The notes below the pieces were generated by a model, which was not told where the DNA came from, searched no databases, and saw only the letters and a list, made by a program, of their open reading frames with translations. The position numbers and the translations under genes are program-made. DNA of 64,000 nucleotides from Sinorhizobium sp. 6-70 (GTDB taxonomy: Bacteria > Pseudomonadota > Alphaproteobacteria > Rhizobiales > Rhizobiaceae). Position 1 is the stretch's first letter; every line of letters starts with the position of its first letter. This document shows, one piece after another, positions 43,441 through 53,469 of this stretch. The stretch is taken from assembly GCF_030124375.1 (NCBI RefSeq), contig NZ_JASKLS010000009.1, positions 160,652 through 224,651 on the forward strand, written 5' to 3'.

Positions 43441-43995
43441 GTGGTAGGCCTCAGACTCGTCGGCATCGCCGGCAGCTTCAATCGCCCATCCAAGACCCTT
43501 GCGCTTGTACGTCATGTGGCCGATCTAGTGGCGGCGCAATATCGGTTCGACACAACGACCTATGATTTGAATGATGTCGGTCCTTCGTTGGGGAGAGCCT
43601 GCTTGCGCAAGGACTTGGATAGTCAGGCTGAGAGAGTTGTTCGCGACATAACCAACGCTGACGTTCTCGTCATCGGTTCGCCGACATACAAGGGATCTTA
43701 TCCCGGGCTTTTCAAGCACCTAATCGATCTCATCGATCCGCATGAGCTGCGCGCCAAGCCGATAGTCATCACTGCCACGGGCGGTGGCGACCGCCACGCT
43801 CTGATGGTCGAGCATCAGCTGAGACCGCTTTTTGGCTTCTTCATGGCCCATTCGCTGCCAACGGCCATCTACGCTTCGGATCGCGACTTCGTCGACTATC
43901 GCGTCGTCTCCGAGCCGCTTTGCAAACGCATCGGCGAGGCCGTGAGCGAAATCGCGGCTTTGTTCCCGGAGGCGAAGTCGACGGTTGCCGAGTGA
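43441..43995 (+). CDS. NADPH-dependent FMN reductase
   Basis: A 184-residue flavodoxin-like protein from the GTG at 43441, with AAAGGA upstream. The FMN-phosphate loop is GIAGSFNRPSKTLALV. SPTYKGSYPGLFKHLIDL carries the PxY...G...K pattern typical of MsuE/SsuE-type reductases. ITATGGGDRHALMVEHQLRPLFGFF follows. It supplies reduced FMN to a partner monooxygenase or reduces quinones. No monooxygenase gene is adjacent. A nod box lies upstream, which suggests flavonoid-induced expression. Confidence 0.85.
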   Translation: MVGLRLVGIAGSFNRPSKTLALVRHVADLVAAQYRFDTTTYDLNDVGPSLGRACLRKDLDSQAERVVRDITNADVLVIGSPTYKGSYPGLFKHLIDLIDPHELRAKPIVITATGGGDRHALMVEHQLRPLFGFFMAHSLPTAIYASDRDFVDYRVVSEPLCKRIGEAVSEIAALFPEAKSTVAE

Positions 43996-44122
43996 ATGAG
44001 GGGTTGAGCATCGAGAGATGTACGGGTTTCGCCCAGCGACGCCGAAGAGCTCTGGAGCGGAGTCGGCTGCGCGCCGTTAACCGAAACGGTTCCATTAGAA
44101 TGACATGGAGGAAAGAGTTCTG

Positions 44123-45607
44123 ATGACTGTAATGGAAAAGCCGCGACCGGACGATGCGACCGCTGTCTTCGACAAGAGAAGCTGGCTGGATTCCCACGAG
44201 GCCGATTATCACAAAACGCTCGGCAATCGCCAGGTGCAGATGATCGCGATCGGTGGGGCGATCGGTACCGGGTTGTTTCTCGGCGCCGGCGCCAGGCTGC
44301 AGTCCGCTGGACCGTCGCTTGCGATCGTCTATCTCGTCTGCGGCGCCTTTTCCTTTCTGATCCTGCGCGCCCTAGGCGAACTGGTGTTGCACCGGCCGAG
44401 CAGTGGTAGCTTCGTCTCCTATGCCCGTGAGTTCCTCGGCGAGAAAGCCTCCTTCGTTGCCGGCTGGATGTATTTCCTCAATTGGGCGATGACTGGCATC
44501 GTCGATATCACCGCCGTTGCCCTCTACACGCACTATTGGGATGTATTTGCGGACCTGCCGCAGTGGATCTCAGCGCTCGGCGCGCTGCTGATCGTCGGTT
44601 CGATGAACCTCGTCGGCGTTAAGTGGTTCGCGGAGATGGAATTCTGGTTCGCGCTCGTCAAGGTGGCAGCGATCCTGATCTTCCTCGCAGTCGGTACTTT
44701 CTTCCTAGGCACTGGCATGGCCGTCTCCGGCAACGCCACAGGCCTGCATCTGATCAGCGAAAATGGCGGCCTCTTTCCGAACGGCCTGTTCCCGGCGCTC
44801 GTGCTCGTGCAGGGCGTAGTCTTCGCCTTCGCCGGCGTCGAACTGGTCGGCACGGCAGCCGGGGAGTGCTCGGATGCCAAGACCATCCTGCCGCGCGCCA
44901 TCAACAGCGTCATCTGGCGCATCGCGCTGTTCTATGTCGGCTCACTCGTACTGCTCGTCTGCCTGTTACCCTGGACCGCCTACAAGGCCGGCGAAAGCCC
45001 GTTCGTGACCTTTTTTGGCGCGCTCGGCATACCCGGCATCGGCACGGTGATGAACATCGTTGTCCTGACCGCGGCGCTGTCGAGCCTTAACTCCGGCCTC
45101 TATTCAACCGGCCGCGTGTTGCGCTCGCTAGCGCAGGGCGGCTCCGCCCCGGCGTCGCTTGCCCGAATGAATGCGCAGGCGGTGCCGCATGTCGGCATTC
45201 TTGTGACGCTCGCCATCTACGTGTTCGGTGTTTTACTCAACTATCTCGTGCCCTCGCATGTCTTCGAGATCGTCCTCAATGTCGCCTCGCTCGGGATCCT
45301 GAGCACCTGGGGCTTCATCATCGTCTGCCAGATGGCCTTCCGCTGCGCCGTTGCCCGCGGCGAAGTCGAAGACGTTTCGTTCAAGATGCCCGGCGCCCCG
45401 TTCACCTCATGGCTGACGCTTGCCTTCCTTTTCTTGGTGCTGGTGCTGATGGCGCTAGACTATCCAAACGGGACCTATACCGTCGCCTCGCTGCCGGTCG
45501 TGGCGCTGGCGCTGTGGGGCGGCTGGAACTGGGTGAGCAAGCATCGCCAGACTGAGACACCGGCAACGCTGCCCGACGTCATACTGGCGCAGCAAATGCG
45601 GCAGTGA
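44123..45607 (+). CDS. Amino acid permease (AnsP/GabP-like)
   Basis: About 494 residues from the ATG at 44123, with GGAGGAAAG upstream. It is an APC-family transporter with about 12 helices: the start RQVQMIAIGGAIGTGLFLGAG, WMYFLNWAMTGIVDITAVAL, VGVKWFAEMEFWFALVKVAA and LSSLNSGLYSTGRVLRSLAQ. The pattern is closest to AnsP-type L-asparagine permeases as far as I recall. It follows the FMN reductase at a 127-bp gap on the same strand and could be part of a nod-box transcript, but may have its own promoter. Confidence 0.85.
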   Translation: MTVMEKPRPDDATAVFDKRSWLDSHEADYHKTLGNRQVQMIAIGGAIGTGLFLGAGARLQSAGPSLAIVYLVCGAFSFLILRALGELVLHRPSSGSFVSYAREFLGEKASFVAGWMYFLNWAMTGIVDITAVALYTHYWDVFADLPQWISALGALLIVGSMNLVGVKWFAEMEFWFALVKVAAILIFLAVGTFFLGTGMAVSGNATGLHLISENGGLFPNGLFPALVLVQGVVFAFAGVELVGTAAGECSDAKTILPRAINSVIWRIALFYVGSLVLLVCLLPWTAYKAGESPFVTFFGALGIPGIGTVMNIVVLTAALSSLNSGLYSTGRVLRSLAQGGSAPASLARMNAQAVPHVGILVTLAIYVFGVLLNYLVPSHVFEIVLNVASLGILSTWGFIIVCQMAFRCAVARGEVEDVSFKMPGAPFTSWLTLAFLFLVLVLMALDYPNGTYTVASLPVVALALWGGWNWVSKHRQTETPATLPDVILAQQMRQ

Positions 45608-46682
45608 CCAGTCATTCTCTCAAGAGGCGCCGTCCAATCTGGTGGCGCGCTTGAGGCATCACGCCATTGGAATCCCGAAGCTCAATTAGGCAAGGACCAG
45701 GGCGGTCTGCTTGGTCGATGCAGGAGCCGCACCGCCGCTTCGGATCTCGTCCGCGACACTTGGTATATAGACTTGGCCGCGGACGTTGCGCTCATTCAAA
45801 CGCTGCGCGTCCGTATAGCGCTTGTCCGAACCAACGGTTGTCGGCAGCTTCTATGGATCGCCGCTGAACTCACCGAGTGGGCAGTACCGACGCGATGGCA
45901 CAACAACCCTCACCGCCTAGCCTCGACAGAAGAACCACAGCTCTGGATCGTCAGCGTTACTTCGAGTTCCTGATGATGTCGCCGGCCTACCCACCGCGCC
46001 AGGCGCGGGGGGCGAGTGCCCATCCGCAGACGGGGAAGTGCCTGCCGAGGCAATCGGTGGAATACCGCACACAGGAAGCGTCCGGAACGATGATCATCGA
46101 TACGAGCCGCGCGACAAGGCGCTGCGCTACAGGCTCGGCCGCGAAGGCAATGGATGGCATGGAACCGAACCACTTATCGTCATGGCGCACGATGACGCGG
46201 CGGGCAAGCCGGTCTTTGCCCGCGCCTGAGGTTGCGGTGGAATTCGCGGGGATGGTTGTCGAGACGTGTGATGCGTGCCGCCGATTAGAGAAGTCAATTG
46301 TCCCGAGATCATCGTCGGTCCTGTCATGATCCGTCTAGCCAGCAACGCTGGCAGGCGTTGCTGCAGGCGCTTTCGACGCCCACGGTCGCGCCGGACTTTC
46401 CTGCGGAAGGCGGGCTTCCGGTGGAGCGATTTATGCGCCGTGACTTTTTGAACGCCAAACTATGTAGGTAGCCTGCCCCCTCATGCCCTAACCCGCGGAC
46501 CGGCTGACACACGTCCCCCCGCACGAGCTGGGGGCCGTTTGAGGGCAGTTCGGCGTTTACAGGCGCAGCCCGGCGACGCAACGCTTGCGCCGAAGCGTTC
46601 ATCTCCACTCACTACCCAGCATCTACACCACCTGCGGCTTTAGCTCTACGCCAGCGTCTCCCACTGATATGGCCGAACAACG
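45608..46682. other. Long intergenic region with relics
   Basis: Over 1 kb between convergent genes with no intact gene. It contains one L,D-transpeptidase-like fragment near 46055-46185. The stretch 46300-46680 shows only short frames without family features. No tRNA or IS ends were found. Confidence 0.4.
46055..46185 (+). pseudogene. L,D-transpeptidase-like fragment
   Basis: One frame reads QSVEYRTQEASGTMIIDT. After a shift, the next reads DKALRYRLGREGNGWHG. Together they resemble the beginning of the YkuD (L,D-transpeptidase) domain, which cross-links or trims peptidoglycan. The catalytic His/Cys region is absent. Only about 45 residues are seen, so the identification is tentative. Confidence 0.4.
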
Positions 46683-49600
46683 TCATCTCTGGCCATGTCC
46701 CCGAGTGACAGGGCTACGTTTGAAGGCGATGGGCTCGCAATTGTTGGGCGCATTCGTTTCCTGCCCATCGGTTTCGTTGCGTGCGAGCCGTTTCAATGCC
46801 TCAAGCAGATCATCGACGTAAGTGAAGATGATGGGGATAACAATAAGGCTAAGCAGTGTTGACGTTATTACACCGCCGATCACCACAATGGCCATAGGCT
46901 GTCGGAAACTTGAATCACTTCCCGTCAGGCTAAGAGCAACCGGAAGCATGCCCGACGCCATGGCGATGGTCGTCATGACAATGGGACGCCCGCGCTTCTG
47001 GCAGGCATCCACGAGAGCATCGAACCGCTCCATTCCCTGGCGGCGCGACATGATTGCGTGTTCGACGAGCAGGATCGAATTCTTTGTCACCACGCCCATC
47101 AGCATCAGCAGCCCGATGACGACCGGCATCGAGAAGCTGGTTTCGGTCACTAACAACGGCAGCAGCGCGCCTCCGAGCGATAGGGGCAGGGCCATGAGGA
47201 TGGTGAAGGGCTGCAGGAGATCTTGGAAGAGCAGGACCAGCACAGCATAGATGCAGAGCACGCCGATTGCCATTGCAAAAGCAAAGCTTTGGAACAGTTC
47301 CGAACTGCGCTGAAGTTCCCCTTGCTTCACGAGCGTGACGCCCGCCGGCAGGTGCTCAAGAGCCGGCAGCGCCTTTGCCTCGCGATAGACGTCGCCCAGG
47401 ATACGGCCGTTGAGCTCAACGGAAAGAGTAATACAGCGCATTCTATCGATGCGGTCGATCTCGGAAGGACCTCCGCCGATATGGATGTCGGCGATTGATC
47501 CAAGATCGACGCTGCCATGGGTTCCGGCTACCCTTATGTTCCTGATATCGTCGAGACTTGTGCGTGCCTCGGGTTTGAAACGGACGACGATGGGGATCTG
47601 CCGCTGAGGCAGATTGAGCTTTGGTAGGGCGGAAGAGTAGTCCCCATGCGTCGCAACGCGCACGGCTTCCGCGATGGCGGTTGACGTCACCCCGAGTGCG
47701 GCTGCACGTACAAAGTCCGGGGTGATCTGAACCTCCGGCGCCTGCCGCGAGGCGGTGGAGGTGACTGCTCCGATACCATTGAGCGTTCGGAGTTGCTCCT
47801 CAAGCGCCTTGGCTGCTTCGTTGAGGACATTGGAGTCATCGCTGGCCAGGGTGATGACCAGCTGCGTTCCGTGGCCGCCGCTACCGACCGCAACCCGCAC
47901 ACCGGGAAGCACCGAGAGGGCGGAGCGGATATCCTGTTCGATCTCCGACTGTTTGCGGTCTCGTTCTTTAATGGGCGTCAGCATGACGTCGAGCGTGGCT
48001 GTTCCAATACTGACCTCGGGGCCACCACCCGATGATACCGAACCGACCGACGAGAGCACATGCGTCACATCACGAAGCTTGCTTACGATGTCCGCCGCCT
48101 TCTTGGCTGTTGTGTCCATTTGGTCGATTGTGGCTCCGGGCTGCAGGGACAGCGTCACCTGGGTCCGGGCGTCGTCGGCAGCCGGAAGGAAGCCCGATTT
48201 CAGGAAGGGGATCGTGGAAAGGGAGAGTGCAACGAAGACTGCGGTGACGAGGACCGTTTTCTTCCTGTGGTTCAAAGACGCCTTCACAAGCGCCATGTAG
48301 GCCCGCATGATTCGCCCATCCCTTTCCTGGGTGGAAGGCGGCTTCATGAAATAGGCGGCCATCATCGGCGTTAGCAGGCGCGCAACGATTAGAGAGGCGA
48401 GTACGGCGACTGCGGCGGTGATGCCGAACTGGCGGAAGAGCAGCCCTGATACGCCGCCCATGAAGGCCGTGGGCAGAAAGACGGCGACGAGCGTGAGTGT
48501 GGTCGCGATAACTGCTAACCAGATCTCATCGGCCGCTTCGAGGGCTGCATTAATCGGGCGTTTGCCCATCCGGAGGTGGCGAGCGATGTTTTCGATCTCC
48601 ACGATGGCATCATCGACAAGAATGCCGACCACCAGCGACAGTGCAAGCAGAGTGATGACATTGAGACTGAAGTCAGCGGCGTACATTAAGAGGAAGGTCG
48701 GTATGACCGACAAAGGCAGCGCCACGGCCGACAAGATCGTCGCGCGCCAATCCCGGAGGAAGAGCCAGACCACGATGACGGCGAGGATCGCCCCCTCGAA
48801 TAACATCCGCATCGAACCATGATAGTTCTCGAGGACCGCTCCGACGGTGCTGTAGACTTTATCGATCTGCATGTCGGGATGTTCGGCGGCGAGCCGTGCT
48901 ACCGCATTGTCGACGTCGGCGGCAACGCCAGTGTCCGAGAACCCGTTCGAGCGCTTGATCGCGACGGCGATCACGGGCTGGCCGTCGAGATAGGCCAGCG
49001 AGGATCGGTCCGCGAAGCTGTCAGTGACGGAAGCGACATCGTCAAGACGGACCTGCTGCCCGTTGGGCAGCGGAATTTGCAGTCCCTTGAGGTCTTCGAC
49101 GGATGCGACTGCGCCGAACGTCCGCAGCGTCTGGCGGGCTCCGCCGATTTCTCCAAGCCCACCCGACGCATCAGCTTGGACCGACTTCAACTGTGCTGAA
49201 ACAGTCGCTGCAGTGACCCCGAGCGATGACATCGTCGCTGGATCGAGGTCGACATGAACCTCGCGATCGATGCCGCCAATTCGGTTCACCTGTCCCACTC
49301 CCGGAACCGATAGAAGCGCCTTCGTCATATTGTTGTCGATAAACCAGGAAAGCTCGGTCTCGTTGAGCCGGGTGGAGCGAACCGCATAGGTGACCAGCGC
49401 CGCACTCTGCAGGGTTACTTTGGTGACACTCGGCGTCTCCATCTGCGCCGGCAAATCCGACTTTGCACTGTCGACAGCATTGCGGACCTCGTTCAAAGCC
49501 TCATCGCCGTCCTTCTCCAGCTCGAAGGTGACGTTGAGCGAGACGGTTCCGTCGGTGATGGTTGTGGCGATATGGTCGAGATGACTCAATGGGGCCAACC

Positions 49601-49808
49601 GGTCTTCAATGATGCGGGCTACTTCGGTCTCTAGCTGGGTCGGCGCCGCGCCCTCCAGTGTGGCGGTGATGCTGATCCGCGGAAGGTCCATATCGGGGAA
49701 ATATTGGACCGGCAGGCGCTCGAAAGCCCATATCCCGCCGATCGTAAGCATTGCGAAGAGCAGTATTGCCGGTAGGGGATTGAGAATCGACCAGGCGGAG
49801 AAATTCAT
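46683..49808 (-). CDS. nolG: RND efflux transporter, NolG-like
   Basis: A 1041-residue RND pump of the AcrB/HAE1 kind: MNFSAWSILNPLPAILLFAM, then DLPRISITATLEGAAPTQLE, MLLMLGV-type helices near 330-490 (SLVVGILVDDAIVEIENIARH) and the proton-relay segment in the second half (MLMGVVTKNSILLVEHAI). It exports small molecules across both membranes with a periplasmic adaptor. The length, the adaptor before it and a nod box upstream fit the NolG (nolGHI) export protein of Sinorhizobium. It starts exactly where nolF ends. No outer-membrane partner is visible here. Confidence 0.8.
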   Translation of the reverse strand: MNFSAWSILNPLPAILLFAMLTIGGIWAFERLPVQYFPDMDLPRISITATLEGAAPTQLETEVARIIEDRLAPLSHLDHIATTITDGTVSLNVTFELEKDGDEALNEVRNAVDSAKSDLPAQMETPSVTKVTLQSAALVTYAVRSTRLNETELSWFIDNNMTKALLSVPGVGQVNRIGGIDREVHVDLDPATMSSLGVTAATVSAQLKSVQADASGGLGEIGGARQTLRTFGAVASVEDLKGLQIPLPNGQQVRLDDVASVTDSFADRSSLAYLDGQPVIAVAIKRSNGFSDTGVAADVDNAVARLAAEHPDMQIDKVYSTVGAVLENYHGSMRMLFEGAILAVIVVWLFLRDWRATILSAVALPLSVIPTFLLMYAADFSLNVITLLALSLVVGILVDDAIVEIENIARHLRMGKRPINAALEAADEIWLAVIATTLTLVAVFLPTAFMGGVSGLLFRQFGITAAVAVLASLIVARLLTPMMAAYFMKPPSTQERDGRIMRAYMALVKASLNHRKKTVLVTAVFVALSLSTIPFLKSGFLPAADDARTQVTLSLQPGATIDQMDTTAKKAADIVSKLRDVTHVLSSVGSVSSGGGPEVSIGTATLDVMLTPIKERDRKQSEIEQDIRSALSVLPGVRVAVGSGGHGTQLVITLASDDSNVLNEAAKALEEQLRTLNGIGAVTSTASRQAPEVQITPDFVRAAALGVTSTAIAEAVRVATHGDYSSALPKLNLPQRQIPIVVRFKPEARTSLDDIRNIRVAGTHGSVDLGSIADIHIGGGPSEIDRIDRMRCITLSVELNGRILGDVYREAKALPALEHLPAGVTLVKQGELQRSSELFQSFAFAMAIGVLCIYAVLVLLFQDLLQPFTILMALPLSLGGALLPLLVTETSFSMPVVIGLLMLMGVVTKNSILLVEHAIMSRRQGMERFDALVDACQKRGRPIVMTTIAMASGMLPVALSLTGSDSSFRQPMAIVVIGGVITSTLLSLIVIPIIFTYVDDLLEALKRLARNETDGQETNAPNNCEPIAFKRSPVTRGHGQR

Positions 49809-50899
49809 CAGCCTTCCTCGGCGACCTTCACGAGGTCGTTGTCCGACAGAAACGCTCCGCCCGACGCCACGATCCTCGAGGACTGATCTATACCGGAGAG
49901 AATCTCGACTTCGCCGTTCTTGTGGCGGCCCGTCTCCGCCCGGACCCGCCGCACCCGCCCGTCGACGCCGATCGTGAAGACGTAGCTCATCCCGTCGCGG
50001 AACACGATCGCCGTGTCTGGAACCGTGAGGGCCGAAGTCGTCTTTAGTTCGATGCTACCGGTGAGGTAAAGGCCAACACGCGGATGAATGTCGGCAGGAA
50101 GTGTGACATAGACGATCGCGCGGCCGGTCTCGCTGCTGACAGACGGTCCGACAAGCCGCACCTTGCCCTCAATGGGGCGCGCCTCCGGGCCGTTGATCGT
50201 GACGCTCAATCCTTCCGAGATACGTGGCAGGAAGCGCGCCGAAACTTCAGCCTGCCACTCGACGCGCTGCTGACGGACCAGGCGGAACAGCTCGGTGCCA
50301 GTGGAAACGACTGCGCCGAGATCAACGGTGCGTGACGTTATCAGGCCGTCGTCAACGGCCGTGACGGTCGTCTGAGCGAGCTTGATCTTTTGGCTTTCGA
50401 ACGCGGCCTGTTGGGATTCGAGGCTTGCTATTGCCATCTGCTCGTCAGTTAAACGCTCGGCTATCTTCTCATCCGAAATTGCTCCCGAAGGGCGAAGCTG
50501 GCGGGCTCGGTCCGCGTTCGCCTTGGCCTTTGCCAAATCTGCCTTGGCGGTTTCGACGGCCGCGGCTTGCTTTCGAAGGTCCGCCAGCACGCTCTGTTGG
50601 GAAAGCTGGACCAGCGTCTGCCCCTTGGTCACAACCGATCCGACGTCGACCAGAACGTCGGTTACGCGAAGGCCGCTCGTCTCGGAGGCGATGACCGCTT
50701 CCTGCCAAGGTTTGAGCCATCCGCTTGCAGGAATTGTTTCCGGCCACTCCCGTAGCGCAGGCGCGACCAGTGATACAGTAAGGGCGGGTGTTGCCGGCTG
50801 ATCCGCCACGGCACTCCCGAAGGGAAGCAGTGCTGCGCAGAAAAGGGCTTTGGCGAGTGCGATGGACGGCTTCCTCAACTGTAAATCCTCGTAGTTCAC
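49808..50899 (-). CDS. nolF: RND periplasmic adaptor, NolF-like
   Basis: A 363-residue membrane fusion protein with an N-terminal membrane or signal segment (ALAKALFCAALLPFGSAVA). Its barrel-sandwich hybrid is marked by AVIASETSGLRVTDVLVDVGSVVTKGQTLVQL. A helical hairpin (about 110-180) is followed by a beta-barrel domain. It starts with GTG, and the stop of the small ORF upstream overlaps that start (GTGA), so the genes are translationally coupled. The family, length and nod box support NolF. It links NolG to an outer-membrane channel. Confidence 0.8.
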   Translation of the reverse strand: MNYEDLQLRKPSIALAKALFCAALLPFGSAVADQPATPALTVSLVAPALREWPETIPASGWLKPWQEAVIASETSGLRVTDVLVDVGSVVTKGQTLVQLSQQSVLADLRKQAAAVETAKADLAKAKANADRARQLRPSGAISDEKIAERLTDEQMAIASLESQQAAFESQKIKLAQTTVTAVDDGLITSRTVDLGAVVSTGTELFRLVRQQRVEWQAEVSARFLPRISEGLSVTINGPEARPIEGKVRLVGPSVSSETGRAIVYVTLPADIHPRVGLYLTGSIELKTTSALTVPDTAIVFRDGMSYVFTIGVDGRVRRVRAETGRHKNGEVEILSGIDQSSRIVASGGAFLSDNDLVKVAEEG

Positions 50900-51204
50900 G
50901 GCGCATCAGCACATTTGCCAATCCGCGCGAGCGCCATGGAGTTGTTCTTGCTTGGTCGTAGAGAGACGGGGGCTTTTGATCCTAGGCCGACGTCACCGTG
51001 TCCACGAGCCCACACGATAACCATGCATCCAGAGCGCTGCGTCAGCAGCGGTGCAGCCAGGCTGGACAGATTGTCGTTGGCGGCGTCGAGCCCCTGCAGG
51101 CTGTCGCGTAAATAGTGCAGGTGCCTCAACCGGTTCAGGGCGGCATCGAACCACCGAAGCGAAGTGTTCCCTTCGCCCGGCCGGGCCTGACCTGTGTTCG
51201 CCAT
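50896..51204 (-). CDS. Small ORF coupled to nolF
   Basis: A 102-residue frame from the ATG at 51204 (MANTGQARPGEGNTSLRWFD) that ends in a GTGA overlap with nolF. An amphipathic helical stretch spans about residues 17-45 (FDAALNRLRHLHYLRDSLQG). I recognise no family and there is no signal peptide. It is the first ORF after the nod box at 51318-51366. The overlap suggests it is translated, but it may also be the tail of a decayed gene. Confidence 0.45.
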   Translation of the reverse strand: MANTGQARPGEGNTSLRWFDAALNRLRHLHYLRDSLQGLDAANDNLSSLAAPLLTQRSGCMVIVWARGHGDVGLGSKAPVSLRPSKNNSMALARIGKCADAP

Positions 51205-51317
51205 TGCTGTCTCGTCGGTAACCAATCAAAAGAGTGCGTGCCGTGTTCGCCGACAGCTCCTCACCACGCATTCCGCTTTGCCTTCGGATCACGCCTATCT
51301 TCATGCAACACGCCGTA

Positions 51318-51366
51318 GCATAATCACAATCGATTGTTTGGATGGGGGGCATCGATGCTGTGGATG
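51318..51366 (-). promoter_or_regulatory. Nod box of the nolFG operon
   Basis: Read on the minus strand: CATCCACAGCATCGATG, CCCCCC, then ATCCAAACAATCGATT. It matches the consensus YATCCAYNNYRYRGATG-N4-YN-ATCNAAACAATCRATT almost perfectly; only the last 9-10 bases diverge. It faces leftward into the small ORF, nolF and nolG. It is the best-preserved nod box of the window together with the one at 53470. Confidence 0.85.
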
Positions 51367-51373
51367 CATCAGG

Positions 51374-52579
51374 GTGGGATGTCCGGAATTGGTCACCCTG
51401 ATCGCGATCCTTGATCACCACGGCCTTGCCAACTCGGATAGCAAATGGCGGGGATCTCGGACTAACATTGAGTCGAGCTTCACGGGCCGTAAAACAAGGT
51501 CTTGTGGCACTCGCCGTCACAAATATCTCCACAGTTGGTTGGTATCGACCTCCTTCACTCCGCTGGAGAAATGAAATCGGCCGCGCGTCCAGGTAAGACT
51601 TGCGCCTGTCGCGGGATCAAAACGCAAGCAACATGCCAACCAGCACCCAAGCTTATGGTCGTGAGTGCGCCTAATGTTTCAGCGCCTGAACTCCGTGCTG
51701 GCGGAACCAAAAAATGTTGCCGCAAACCGGATAGACGTGGGCTCCAATTGCGGTGGCGTCTCCTGCGATCCCTTTCTTAAAGGGTCTTTGCTTCTCATCA
51801 TCGATTTCCGTCAGCGGAGGACGGGTGCCGAGTGCGCGGCGCGTGGAGACCTCTTCCTGTCGGCGCGGTTATGCGAACGCGGGGATGACAGTCCAGCAAA
51901 ACAGGCCGGTTGCGGAGCCTGCCCTGATGCGCGACACTTTGCGCCGCGGGCTTATGGGTGACCAAGAGTAACGAATCGCTGCAGCGTTGGAACGAACACT
52001 AGGGGTTTGCGGTTCTGAGCACGACCTTCGAGTAGGTCCGAAAATGAGAGAAGTGCCATGGCGTGCTCCACTGTGAGTGACGTTGCAAAACGGCATGAAG
52101 CGCCAGTTCTGCGGGGCCCTACCACGCACTTGAGTTCCTGGAGAATGAATGGCCGAGGCAGGGGATGCAGCACGCACGGGCGGTGCAAGTCTGCCGTGAA
52201 GCGTTGCATCACTCCGAATATGCGAATTCCGCAAGAAATTGCTTAATAGCGGCATGCGTTGAAGCGTCACTTGCATACAGCGAAGCTGAGAATGTGGGCT
52301 CTCGCGCTGAAGCGAAGACGATGAGCCGGCATAGATAAGCTGCACTGGCAGAGCTGTGTCATCTTCGAGACTTAAGTCCGAGCGGAATGCCCCTCGAGTT
52401 GTTCTCAGGTTCTGAGCATGACGGCGCGTCGCCAAGCCGAGCGCCATTGAGCTGGGACATGCCAATCGAACTTACTGACCATGCCACCTTCAGAAGTATT
52501 GGGTCTGCGACCAGCGGACTCACGGGCAAGCTGAAAACGCTGTGTCCGCTGGGCGCCAAGCCCATGACAAGTAGCGGAA
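51374..52579. other. Long intergenic region
   Basis: About 1.2 kb without a gene I can support. Several frames over 70 codons exist on both strands, but they lack ribosome sites and family features. It separates two nod-box units. It may hold decayed coding sequence. Confidence 0.4.
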
Positions 52580-53407
52580 TCAGACGAATGTGAAGTCCGA
52601 CGCGCTCAGGTGGAGATTTGCAAGGTTGCCCACACTGTACACATCAGCAAGGTGAATCAACTCGTCCACGTTGTTTGCCGAGGTGACATAGGCGAGGTTG
52701 GCCGTGTGGGTCTTGAAGTCGTGGTAGACTATGATGTCGCCAGCGGCCTCGCCGGAAATCGCCCTCGCGGCGGCTGAGCCACTGGCGAAACTTTGGTCCG
52801 TGATCACCACGACGTGCTCGCCGTTCGCACCCGCGGCCGCGCCGCTGTAGAAGGTGTCCACCGGGAAGCCCGACTGCACGCTGGCGTGGTTAATGAAGTT
52901 CGCGCCAAAGCCGTCATTGAAGAGGCCCACCGCATCGAAGGCGAAAGTATCCTGAGCCGGGTCGAAATCGAGAATGGTGGAGATGTCCGGGTCCGGCCCC
53001 TGTTTGGGGAAGACCCCTGGCATCGGGTTGTGGGACCCGCGCACCGGGTTGTGGAACTGGAACACGAACGTGTCGCCCCCTTCGCCCCCTTCCAGCCAAT
53101 CCCTACCGTCACCGACGAAGAGAACATCATCGTCAGCACCACCGGAGAGATAGTCATTGTCCTCACCGGCAACGCGGGGGTTGTAGCGGCCGTTATCGCC
53201 GGAGAGAACGTCACTGCCCTCTTCGCCGTAGACCTGGTCATTGCCCGCGCCGCCGAGGACCCGGTCATTTCCCGCGCCGCCGAAGGCCCGGTCGGTGCCC
53301 GCACGAGAGTCGATCCAGTCATTGCCGGCGTAATCGATAATCACATCGTCGCCATTGCTGCCGAAGAGGGTGTCCGCGCCATCGCCGCCCGGGAAAAACT
53401 TTTCCAT
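52580..53407 (-). CDS. NodO-like secreted RTX calcium-binding protein
   Basis: A 275-residue protein from the ATG at 53407, with AAGGAG upstream. Residues 5-110 hold about ten glycine-aspartate nonapeptide repeats (GGDGADTLFGSNGDD, GGAGNDRVLGGAGNDQV, GGADDDVLFVGDGRDWLEGGEG) that bind calcium in a beta-roll. There is no signal peptide. The C-terminus ends in LHLSASDFTFV, an Asp plus hydrophobic tail typical of type I secreted proteins. The size and a nod box 63 bp upstream fit NodO, a nod-regulated RTX protein that aids infection. No type I exporter is encoded nearby, so PrsDE elsewhere would be needed. Confidence 0.8.
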   Translation of the reverse strand: MEKFFPGGDGADTLFGSNGDDVIIDYAGNDWIDSRAGTDRAFGGAGNDRVLGGAGNDQVYGEEGSDVLSGDNGRYNPRVAGEDNDYLSGGADDDVLFVGDGRDWLEGGEGGDTFVFQFHNPVRGSHNPMPGVFPKQGPDPDISTILDFDPAQDTFAFDAVGLFNDGFGANFINHASVQSGFPVDTFYSGAAAGANGEHVVVITDQSFASGSAAARAISGEAAGDIIVYHDFKTHTANLAYVTSANNVDELIHLADVYSVGNLANLHLSASDFTFV

Positions 53408-53469
53408 CGCAAATACTCCTTGTAATGCAGTGCCCGACCGCCCGTGACGCCTTGATACTTCTCATCGGA

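Noticed and set aside
52264..52279. TGAAGCGTCACTTGCA as a sigma-54 promoter
   Set aside because: The -24 GG is GA and there is no gene or NifA site in the right place.
51869..52465. 198-codon minus-strand frame
   Set aside because: Composition is rich in Arg/Ser/His/Pro with no family features and no ribosome site.
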